Positions 42,925 to 50,337 of a stretch of 55,378 nt of DNA are shown here, one piece after another (positions within the stretch are counted from its first letter, which is position 1; every line of letters starts with the position of its first letter). A program made the position numbers and the translations under genes. The notes under the pieces were generated by a model. The model saw only the letters and a list, made by a program, of their open reading frames with translations, made no database searches and had not been told where the DNA came from. The DNA comes from Eubacteriales Family XIII. Incertae Sedis bacterium (lineage in GTDB: Bacteria > Bacillota > Clostridia > Peptostreptococcales > Anaerovoracaceae): assembly GCA_031264295.1 (NCBI GenBank), contig JAISED010000072.1, positions 1 to 55,378 of the forward strand, given 5' to 3'.

Positions 42925-43866
42925 TCAATAATCCATTTTCTGGTTCGTGACAAGCTCGATCAGCACTATATTAATAAAGAACAGAAATATTATGACGACG
43001 AACAACATGAATCCCTCCGGCGTGCCGATTTGGTTTCGCATAAGCGTTGCAGGCGTCATACCTAGGAAGTGCACTGCGAGTAGCATGGAGCCTATATATA
43101 GCGCGGGCACGAGGAATATAACCATTCGCGCGGATTCAGCGTTCAGCCTTTTCCGTTCTTCCATATGCACCCTGGCGTCCCGCAATTGTGCGAGAATATC
43201 CTCGATGCCCGGAGATACGTTCATGCCTTGCTCGGCGGCAAGTCTTATGTTATAGGCAAGCATCCTGCTCCAATTCGTGTTTATAGTTCTGGCAAATGAT
43301 TCTGTAGCCAGACGTAATTTCTCACTGCTTCCGGCGCTTCTTATTTCGAGCAGAAGTTTGAACAGGCATGGTTTACAGACACGGAATTCTGCACCGTTGG
43401 CGACAAGCTTCTCAAGCGTCTCATATACGTTATAGTTATTTATCCTGTACTGATTGAGAAAGGCCGCAATAAGCCGTTCGCCTTCCTGACTCCCGCGTCT
43501 GCTTATAGACTTCGCGCGTATACGAACGAAGGTATACGGTGAAACAAGTGATATGAGGCTTATAGCTGCGGCGGTCGGAGCGCTGATATTGTAGAGTCCG
43601 ACTAGCAGGGTCGTCACGAATAACAGGCCGCTGAGCGTTATAAAAGCAAGGGAATGAACCTTTCCGCCGAAAACCGTATCCAGCAAGGCACCTATATGAT
43701 CCTCAAACCCACTTGGTTTTGCGCCGGATCCTGCATAAAGCCGCCGCCTTGTTTTAATCAACAAAAGCAGCGTTTTTAACTGATTTTGGATTAGCAGGAG
43801 CATGCTGCCCGTAAACACCGTGTAAAGCAGCGCCGTCGCTATTACATTTACTGTACCTGGATTCAT
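42925..43866 (-). CDS. tadB: TadB-like inner membrane platform protein
   Basis: 313 residues with an N-terminal membrane helix, a central pair (LAFITLSGLLFVTTLLVGLYN and neighbours), a T2SF-like soluble region (AAEQGMNVSPGIEDILAQLRD) and two C-terminal membrane helices (MVIFLVPALYIGSMLLAVHF and FVVIIFLFFINIVLIEL). It pairs with TadC in the pilus base. Its start region is duplicated upstream (43851-44018). Confidence 0.75.
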   Translation of the reverse strand: MNPGTVNVIATALLYTVFTGSMLLLIQNQLKTLLLLIKTRRRLYAGSGAKPSGFEDHIGALLDTVFGGKVHSLAFITLSGLLFVTTLLVGLYNISAPTAAAISLISLVSPYTFVRIRAKSISRRGSQEGERLIAAFLNQYRINNYNVYETLEKLVANGAEFRVCKPCLFKLLLEIRSAGSSEKLRLATESFARTINTNWSRMLAYNIRLAAEQGMNVSPGIEDILAQLRDARVHMEERKRLNAESARMVIFLVPALYIGSMLLAVHFLGMTPATLMRNQIGTPEGFMLFVVIIFLFFINIVLIELVTNQKMDY

Positions 43867-44018
43867 AGCCTTCTCCTTACTTGGAACGGCTCACGCCGCT
43901 GCTGAGCACCCTCGGCTTTGTCTCTAGTCCGCTACTGTACCTGGATTCATAGCCTTCTCCTTACACGGAACGAATCGCGCCGCTGTGAGCACCTTCGGCT
44001 TTGTTCCTAGTCCGCATG
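43851..44018. repeat. 84-bp tandem duplication of the tadB start region
   Basis: CTGTACCTGGATTCATAGCC occurs at 43851 and again at 43935. The copy contains the tadB ribosome binding site, start codon and first five codons; in the extra copy the reading frame stops after eight residues (MNPGTVAD). The unit differs at several bases between copies, so it is not recent. Confidence 0.85.
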
Positions 44019-45389
44019 CGAGGCCGCGAGTGTTGTCTCCGTAACACCGGCGATGCGGCGTAAGCCGCGTTCGAATGACTCAAACGCCTCTTGATCTTCC
44101 TCAAGACCGGTCTCGCGCTTATCCTGGCCGATATGATAGTTCCACTCCCATTTGTCGTCGCCGTATCTGTATCTGCATATTTCCGTCATGCGTATTTCTC
44201 GGCTTTCATGCATGAAGCTCATCTCATAGATGCCTCGCAGACGTTTCTGATTCTTCATCTTGAGTTGTATGAAGTGAAATATATAGTCGAAACTGCTTGC
44301 CACCCGCTGAGCTGTGTCGCGCAGTTCACCGCCCATCATACGAACGATCTCGACGGCCATGTCGTCGGCAAAAGACATGGGATCCTTCGTGTGGAATGTG
44401 ATCTTCATCCTGCGCGAACCCTTTCTGGCCATTCGCAGGGCAGTATCCAAGGCGATCCCATCCCGCGCCTCCGCCAGTACAAAATAATCCGCATCGCTTC
44501 TAAGCAGATTCTTTGAAATATTCTTCAGCTTGTCTTGATCGGCGATGAGCTGCACTACAGGCGCTTCAGGCATGAGCCGATGAAGAGGTATCTCGGGGTC
44601 GGTTTCAACCATAACCCCTTCAAGCGTGCTGTCTTCATAGCTCTGCCAAGTTGAGAGGAAAGTGGTTTTAGCAGATCTGACCGGACCGCAGAACGCGACA
44701 TTGTAGCCAATACGCACCATATCCTTGAATAGCCCTACGGATTCCGCGGGTATGGTTCCCCGCAGCGCTTGCTCTTCAAAGCTGTAGTTTGGGATTATAT
44801 ATCTTCGGAATATGATCACATCCTGACTCGGCTTTGTCAGAACGCCGCGAAATATAGTGACGCGGGTTCCATCCAATAGATATATTTCATGGAATTCTCG
44901 GTCAAGCCTTTCGTCCGGAGTCAACAGCAGAAATGCCCTTGTCATCTGCTCGCGCCGGGCGAGGCTGATTTGCTGTGGTTTCAAGGTCATTGTCCCGTTC
45001 TCAAGGAAGTAGACGCGATCCCCGATTATCTTAGCGGAACTGCTTTCCAGATGTTTTTCGCCAAACCATTCGGCCATGCCCGCCATGCCCCATTTTTCAT
45101 GATATACGGCATCCGCTAATGAGACGTACCAAGCGGGGTAAGGCGTCGTTTCGGCCTTGTATTTTCGTATGAGTGTTGTGATCTTGTTTTTAAAATACGT
45201 CACTTCTTTTCTATAGCCGATAATAGCTCGTTTTTGCACTGTAAGGATTTTATCGGCGTCGCTGTGCTCTTCCTCCCACTCACGTTGAAATTCCGCCTCC
45301 ACACGATTACACAATTCCTCGAATCCGGGCGTTTGAGGTTCGAGCGCCGCCTTTTCGGCCAGATATCGTTCTAAATAAAATTTTTCCAA
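44007..45389 (-). CDS. cpaF: CpaF/TadA-type pilus ATPase
   Basis: 460 residues, T2SS/T4SS hexameric ATPase that drives assembly. The Walker A region reads CGPVRSAKTTFLSTW, with Ala where the last Gly is usual; the Asp box is GVMVETDPEIPLHRL, followed by LLRSDADYFVLAEARDG (Walker B-like with the catalytic Glu) and TFHTKDPMSFADDMA (His box). The start is TTG at 45389, overlapping the cpaE end by 19 bp and preceded by GAGGAAAAGG. The altered Walker A might be normal for this lineage. Confidence 0.85.
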   Translation of the reverse strand: MEKFYLERYLAEKAALEPQTPGFEELCNRVEAEFQREWEEEHSDADKILTVQKRAIIGYRKEVTYFKNKITTLIRKYKAETTPYPAWYVSLADAVYHEKWGMAGMAEWFGEKHLESSSAKIIGDRVYFLENGTMTLKPQQISLARREQMTRAFLLLTPDERLDREFHEIYLLDGTRVTIFRGVLTKPSQDVIIFRRYIIPNYSFEEQALRGTIPAESVGLFKDMVRIGYNVAFCGPVRSAKTTFLSTWQSYEDSTLEGVMVETDPEIPLHRLMPEAPVVQLIADQDKLKNISKNLLRSDADYFVLAEARDGIALDTALRMARKGSRRMKITFHTKDPMSFADDMAVEIVRMMGGELRDTAQRVASSFDYIFHFIQLKMKNQKRLRGIYEMSFMHESREIRMTEICRYRYGDDKWEWNYHIGQDKRETGLEEDQEAFESFERGLRRIAGVTETTLAASHAD

Positions 45390-46147
45390 TGCCTTTTCCT
45401 CTTTTTAGGGTTCATGCTACCCGATTCGGCGCCGATTACACGTTCGGTTAAGCGGACGACATCGCATGAGAAGGCGTCGCCCGAACCGCCCATAAGGGTT
45501 TTTCGTTCTATTTCCGCCCGTCTGCCGCCATATGAAAACGCAATCTTATAGAATTTGTTTTTGTCCATCGCAAGCCTCTTGGCGATATATTCAAGAGGAT
45601 ATATATCCTTATCTATATAACTGTTCAGGATGTATCCATCGGGCGTGACGCCAAGCCGCTCATACACGGATTTGCGCTTTTCCCAGCGGGCGAGAACGGA
45701 TTCTTGCTGGGTCATGATGAAATACTTGTGGGCTTCAAGTCTTAAGGCGCCGAAAGCCAGCCCATTATCCAGCCGGTTGCCGCTGTCGATAACGATGATG
45801 TCGAATGAATTCGCAGCTACATCGATCAGGTGCGCGGCAAGCTCAGGCTGGTAATAACGCTCTTCTTCTTCATTGCAGAGTCCGCCGAGCACAAACAGGT
45901 TTCTAACATTTCGGCAATGCGCCGCCAACTCATTTTCAGCCAGCATGCGGCTTTCGAGCCTGCTTTTAAGCGTATCAATATGCTCAGTATCCTCTCTGAT
46001 AAAGTCCGTACTTTCCCGACCGTTAAGAGCTATGAATAACACCTTCTTTTCCGTAAAGACCCCCGCCATGACTTCCGCCACCGACTGGGAAATCATCGTA
46101 GTGCCTACCTTGCTGTCGATACCGTGAAAAATATACAGATCACTCAT
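45371..46147 (-). CDS. cpaE: CpaE/TadZ-like MinD-type protein
   Basis: 258 residues. ParA/MinD-type P-loop with the deviant Walker A GIDSKVGTTMIS near the start and Walker B FDIIVIDSGNRLD. Such proteins localise the pilus machine at the membrane. No separate receiver domain, unlike proteobacterial CpaE. The ATG at 46147 follows AGAGGTGAC; GTG at 46156 is the alternative. It overlaps the end of cpaB by 8 bp. Confidence 0.75.
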   Translation of the reverse strand: MSDLYIFHGIDSKVGTTMISQSVAEVMAGVFTEKKVLFIALNGRESTDFIREDTEHIDTLKSRLESRMLAENELAAHCRNVRNLFVLGGLCNEEEERYYQPELAAHLIDVAANSFDIIVIDSGNRLDNGLAFGALRLEAHKYFIMTQQESVLARWEKRKSVYERLGVTPDGYILNSYIDKDIYPLEYIAKRLAMDKNKFYKIAFSYGGRRAEIERKTLMGGSGDAFSCDVVRLTERVIGAESGSMNPKKRKRHWKNFI

Positions 46148-46811
46148 GGCTGTCACCTCTTTGAATTAAAACCAGGGATGGCGTTTCTTTATCTGCTGCG
46201 AATCTTCTCATCCTGAAATAGGCTTCAGACGTCGCAATGATTTCAACATGATCGATCACGGAGCCGGAATCCGTTCTATCCTTTCGTTCCCTGCGTTCCG
46301 AAAGGATTTCCCCGATTAGCGACGTATCTCTCACCTCGCGCTCGTCGATATCCTTAACAAAGGCGAGTCTGTAAACTCCAAAATTTACGGCGCTGTCGCC
46401 TCCGGCGCCTGCGATTTCCACATAGTCGCCGCGCCGCAGAGCACTGCTGCGCATGGCTATCCATGCTGCGGGTATCACGAAGTAGGACTCTCCGATGCCT
46501 AGATCGTCTTCCGCCACGATAAACGAGAACTCTGAAATCTGTTGTTTTTCGTAAATCGCCTGAGAGGCTGTACGCCCGATGAGTTCCGCCTCATCGCCTG
46601 CTGTAAAACCACTCTTGACACGACTTTCTTTTGGAATCTGGATAATCGTGAGCATATCCGCGCTGATAACCGAACCCGCTTCAATCTCGCGGTCGGCGGC
46701 GATCACTTCCGCCATGAGTATACGGCTCCGTCCTTCGGTTTCCCAGTAAATCAGCCCCGCAACAGATAGCATTAGCAGCAATATTCCGCTGAAAAGTCTC
46801 CACCGCCTCAC
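46140..46811 (-). CDS. cpaB: CpaB/RcpC-like protein with SAF domain
   Basis: 223 residues with an N-terminal membrane helix (LFSGILLLMLSVAGLIYW) and a SAF domain (AADREIEAGSVISADMLTIIQIP, SQAIYEKQQISEF). In Gram-negative Tad systems CpaB stabilises the secretin; here, in a Gram-positive setting, it may act in the wall. The start is GTG at 46811, after TGGAGGTGA. First gene of the operon. Confidence 0.75.
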   Translation of the reverse strand: MRRWRLFSGILLLMLSVAGLIYWETEGRSRILMAEVIAADREIEAGSVISADMLTIIQIPKESRVKSGFTAGDEAELIGRTASQAIYEKQQISEFSFIVAEDDLGIGESYFVIPAAWIAMRSSALRRGDYVEIAGAGGDSAVNFGVYRLAFVKDIDEREVRDTSLIGEILSERRERKDRTDSGSVIDHVEIIATSEAYFRMRRFAADKETPSLVLIQRGDSHE

Positions 46812-46859
46812 GCGTTCACCTCCAACAATAGCACATTTGAACCGCTTCCAATTAATTAC

Positions 46860-46888
46860 AGTATAGCATTGTTAACGGAGGGCGTCAA
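46860..46888 (-). promoter_or_regulatory. Sigma-A promoter of the Tad-like operon
   Basis: Minus strand: TTGACG (46883-46888), 17-bp spacer, TATACT (46860-46865). The transcript would start near 46853, about 40 nt before the cpaB start. Confidence 0.7.
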
Positions 46889-46970
46889 CCAATATTTATA
46901 ATAAATAGAAAAAAATGTATTGAACGGGATAGCTCGCTACGATTTCTCCGGCGGCAACTACGCCAATACA

Positions 46971-47020
46971 AAACCCTGCCCGATAAGCGCCGCATTGAGC
47001 CGGTGCATCGGGCAGGGTTT
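46971..47020 (-). terminator. Intrinsic terminator after the first APC permease
   Basis: AAACCCTGCCCGAT (46971-46984) and ATCGGGCAGGGTTT (47007-47020) form a perfect 14-bp stem; on the minus strand TTTTG follows. It separates the permease unit from the pilus operon. Confidence 0.75.
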
Positions 47021-47045
47021 GTAAATAGTGGCTTAGTACATGACA

Positions 47046-48506
47046 TTAGTGCACGTTAGAGCCGGAACGCCTTTTCTGCGGCAAGCGTGAGCCTGTACGC
47101 GCATAGTCCTTGCCGAAAAGCAGGAATTCTGTTTCCTCCGGCGTTACATCCTTGTATTTTAGCTTGGCGGTGATGAAGAAGATAACCCCCAGGAATACCC
47201 AACCCAGCACCAGAGCCCATTCTACGGGCAGCAGTGCGCCGGGACCGATGGGCAGGTAAAGATAGAGGAAGAATCCCGCTACCAATATAGCCATGCCGCC
47301 TACGAAGGGACCGCCTTTGACCTTGTACGGCCGCGCGAGGTCGGGCTCATTCACGCGGAGGAATAGGAAGGATAAGGCAACCATAAAGTAGGCCACCACT
47401 GTTCCGAAGGCGCTTGCGTCTACAAACCACACAAGGGCGGATTTACCCATAAGGGGTGAAACACAGGTAATGGCGCCGACCAGGATGATAGCTGCGGTGG
47501 GCGACTCGAACTTGGGATGGACTTTGCCGAATATGATAGGCAGCATCTTGGCTCTGCCCATTGAGAAGAGAACCCTCGTAGCGCCAACGATGAAACCGTT
47601 CCAACTGGTGAGTATTCCGCACATGGCAGTTATTATCATGAATTTGCCGAATATAGGATTATTCATCGCAAAGGCGAATGAATCCGCGACAGGTATGCTG
47701 GCGCCGTCGCGTATGGCGGAAGGCGCCGCAAGCGCGATACTTACAATCATGAGAATATACCATGCCGCCGCAAGGCAAATGGAGAATATAAGGATTTTTG
47801 CTATTTTATTGAGCGGGATATTCATCTCCTCAGCCGCTTGCGGTATGACGTCAAAACCCACAAACATAGCGGGCACCATCAGAATAACGGCAACAAGGCC
47901 TTGCGGGCCTGTAAAGGCGGGGAGCATGTTCTGGAAATCGCCGTTTGCAAGGCTTCCGAAGAAAAACACTATACCGCCTATGCCAAGGGCTATGGTTGCA
48001 AATGTCTGGAATATTGAGGCTGATTTTATACCCCTATAATTCAGAATCGCCAGAATAAAGCCGCCGGCCGCGCCTACGAGCACCCATGAGATATAGACAT
48101 CGAAATCGGCTATAGTCCATAGATAACCGAATCTCGGTATTTCGAGGACATAATCGATAGCCGTTACAAAAGCCGGACCTTCCCAGGCGGCTACGCCCAC
48201 ATAGGCGAATGTGATCATCCATCCTGTTATCCATGAGGGGATGTATCCAAGCCCACGGTAGGAGAAGACTAGCTCGCCGCCGGCAAGAGGAAGCGCCGGA
48301 GTCAGTTCGGCGTATGTCAGGCCGACGAAAATGCACAGGACGGCGCCGACAGCAAAAGCGAGGATGGCGCCCAATATTCCTGCGAGAGCGACCCATTCGC
48401 CCGCCAGCATTATCCAGCCCCAGCCGATCATCGTTCCGAAGGCAAGCGCGAGCACATCCTTATTGCTCATTGCCCTCTTTAACTCTTGTCTTTCAGTGTT
48501 TGCCAT
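47046..48506 (-). CDS. APC-family amino acid permease, sigma-54 controlled
   Basis: 486 residues, about 12 membrane helices. GTMIGWGWIMLAGEWV is the APC substrate/sodium-site helix 1 motif; ELTPALPLAGGELVFSYRGLG and ILTSWNGFIVGATRVLFSMGRAKMLP are further family signatures. Substrate unknown; the context suggests amino acids or amines. ATG 48506 is chosen because AAAGGTGA lies 9 bp before it; GTG 48518 falls inside that site. It is transcribed from the sigma-54 promoter at 48665-48681 and is a paralogue of the permease at 48832-50337. Confidence 0.88.
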   Translation of the reverse strand: MANTERQELKRAMSNKDVLALAFGTMIGWGWIMLAGEWVALAGILGAILAFAVGAVLCIFVGLTYAELTPALPLAGGELVFSYRGLGYIPSWITGWMITFAYVGVAAWEGPAFVTAIDYVLEIPRFGYLWTIADFDVYISWVLVGAAGGFILAILNYRGIKSASIFQTFATIALGIGGIVFFFGSLANGDFQNMLPAFTGPQGLVAVILMVPAMFVGFDVIPQAAEEMNIPLNKIAKILIFSICLAAAWYILMIVSIALAAPSAIRDGASIPVADSFAFAMNNPIFGKFMIITAMCGILTSWNGFIVGATRVLFSMGRAKMLPIIFGKVHPKFESPTAAIILVGAITCVSPLMGKSALVWFVDASAFGTVVAYFMVALSFLFLRVNEPDLARPYKVKGGPFVGGMAILVAGFFLYLYLPIGPGALLPVEWALVLGWVFLGVIFFITAKLKYKDVTPEETEFLLFGKDYARTGSRLPQKRRSGSNVH

Positions 48507-48664
48507 TTGTTTAATCACCTTTCCCTTCTTTCAATTGAATTAAAATAAATAAAATGAATTGCGCGGCTGCCGATATATCGAGATTAAAGCTGCCGATACG
48601 CCGACGCCCAAGACCGCCAAAAACAAGCAGTAGTAATCGGAGCAGTCTCATACCTTATACTAAA

Positions 48665-48681
48665 AGCAAAAACCACGCCAA
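48665..48681 (-). promoter_or_regulatory. Sigma-54 promoter of the first APC permease
   Basis: The minus strand reads TTGGCGTGGTTTTTGCT. The GG of the -24 box and the GC of the -12 box are exactly 10 bp apart, as RpoN requires. The surrounding gap 48519-48831 has no gene. Transcript start is expected near 48654, giving a leader of about 150 nt. Confidence 0.8.
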
Positions 48682-48777
48682 TACCAAAAATATGCAGGGA
48701 TTTGTTCCAGAGTCTCGTTGGACGACGGCTTGATTCGTAAGAACATTAGAATATGCGGGTATCGGCAGCGCGGAAAC

Positions 48778-48814
48778 CGGAAAAATTATTCCGTGTTGCG
48801 GAAATATATTTCCG
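48778..48814. promoter_or_regulatory. Twin palindromes, probable upstream activating sequences
   Basis: Site one is CGGAAAAATTATTCCG (48778-48793, 5-bp arms); site two is CGGAAATATATTTCCG (48799-48814, a perfect 16-bp palindrome). Their centres are 21 bp apart, two helical turns, so both face the same side. They lie about 100-135 bp upstream of the -24 box, a normal enhancer distance for sigma-54 activators; the activator encoded at 50327-52093 is the obvious candidate to bind here. Confidence 0.7.
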
Positions 48815-48831
48815 AATCGAATCGAATCAAA

Positions 48832-50337
48832 TCAACGCGGCGAACCTGGGGGAATCGGCGTTTCGCGGGCATATTCGCCGAGAATGAGCCGCTCACGCTG
48901 TTCCGGTGAAGGCGTACCGGCTGAACGCAGTTTTTTGATCAGAATGAGCAAACCGCCGATAAGTGCCCATACACATATTATTGTCCATTCTTCAGGCCAT
49001 TTGAGGGAGATGGGGCTGAACGGCGCGTAGCATATCAGAAAAAACGCCGACGCGAGTATTGACGCGGTTCCCACTAACATACCGCGTTTTATACGATAGT
49101 GACGCCGCAAATCGGGTTCCTTCTTGCGGATGCGTATATAGGAGACGGAGATCAAAAGATATGTAAGCATGGCCGCGAAAGCGGCGACATTAACAAACCA
49201 GATAAGTGAGTGCTCACCTATGAGCGGTGAGACAAAGCAGATGAGGCCGACAAAAGCGATAGCGCCGGCAGGGGTCTGATATCGCGGGTGTACTATGCCG
49301 AATAAACGGGGCAGCATGCCTGAACGCCCCATTGCAAATAATATACGCGAGGCGCCGAACATGAAACCGTTCCAACTGGTGATTATGCCGCATATGCCGC
49401 CGCATATCATCAGCTTGCCGAATATATCGGATTTGTAGATGAAAGCGGCGAGAACGGCGACGGGCACGCCGGGTGTTTGGACGAATCCATCGACGGGCAC
49501 GCCGGGTGCTTGGACGAATTCATCGCCGGGGACGCCGCCGGGCGCCGCCATAGCCGTTCCCAGGATGATGAGCACATACCAGACCCCGGCAGCGGTAATA
49601 GAAAGTATCATTGTGCCCGCTATGTTTTTTAGGGGGATATTCACCTCTTCGGCGGATTTAGCGATCATATCAAAGCCTATGTACATGGCAGGCGTCATAA
49701 GAAGCACAGTTCCTGCGCCGGTGAGATCCGTAAACGCAGGAGCGGTATTTTCAAATGTTCCGAAGGCAAAACCGCCGAGCACATATATGATACCGGCAAT
49801 AAGCAGGAGCAATATCAAGAACATTTGAAATACCGCAACCTGTTTGACTCCCATAATATTGATAACGGTGAGCAGGACAGCGCCCGCCATGCCCGCCGCG
49901 CTCCACGATAGATAGATGTCGAAACCGGCGACGCTCCAGAGATAAGCGGCGTCGTGGATAGGGAACAAATAGTTCAGCGCGGCGGATAAAGCTATACCTT
50001 CCCACGCGGCGATGCTGATGTAGGCCAGACTGATGATCCATCCGGTTATCCACGAGCCTGCGTAGCCCATGCCGCGATAGGAAAAAGCCAGCTCGCCGCC
50101 CGCGAGAGGGAAGGCGGCGGAGAGTTCCGCATAGATGAGACCGAACATAAGGCAAAGAGCTGCGGCGGCGACAAAGATCAATATAGCGCCGACTGTGCCG
50201 GCGGAACGCACCCAGGCGCCCGCCAGCATGATCCACCCCCAGCCTATCATGGTTCCGAACGCGAGAGAAAATATTTCCACGCGTCCAAGCACACGGCGTA
50301 AACCGCCATTTTTGTTATTCATTTTGTTATTCATTGC
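48832..50337 (-). CDS. APC-family amino acid permease with a Pro/Gly/Val repeat loop
   Basis: About 501 residues, paralogue of the permease at 47046-48506 (GTMIGWGWIMLAGAWV, ELSAAFPLAGGELAFSYRGMG, IITSWNGFMFGASRILFAMGRSGMLP). Where the paralogue has a short loop after ALAAP, this one has GGVPGDEFVQAPGVPVDGFV and a further part copy, an 11-residue repeat. The start (ATG 50337, or 50331) overlaps the end of the activator gene, so it belongs to the sensor-activator operon. The upstream frame from 50382 reads into the activator gene and is less likely. Confidence 0.85.
   Translation of the reverse strand, partial: AMNNKMNNKNGGLRRVLGRVEIFSLAFGTMIGWGWIMLAGAWVRSAGTVGAILIFVAAAALCLMFGLIYAELSAAFPLAGGELAFSYRGMGYAGSWITGWIISLAYISIAAWEGIALSAALNYLFPIHDAAYLWSVAGFDIYLSWSAAGMAGAVLLTVINIMGVKQVAVFQMFLILLLLIAGIIYVLGGFAFGTFENTAPAFTDLTGAGTVLLMTPAMYIGFDMIAKSAEEVNIPLKNIAGTMILSITAAGVWYVLIILGTAMAAPGGVPGDEFVQAPGVPVDGFVQTPGVPVAVLAAFIYKSDIFGKLMICGGICGIITSWNGFMFGASRILFAMGRSGMLPRLFGIVHPRYQTPAGAIAFVGLICFVSPLIGEHSLIWFVNVAAFAAMLTYLLISVSYIRIRKKEPDLRRHYRIKRGMLVGTASILASAFFLICYAPFSPISLKWPEEWTIICVWALIGGLLILIKKLRSAGTPSPEQRERLILGEYARETPIPPGSPR
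49459..49545. repeat. 33-bp repeat inside the second APC permease
   Basis: GACGGGCACGCCGGGTGYTT starts at 49459 and again at 49492, with a partial third copy at 49525. In frame on the minus strand it encodes repeated APGVPVDGFVQ-type peptides. Confidence 0.85.
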
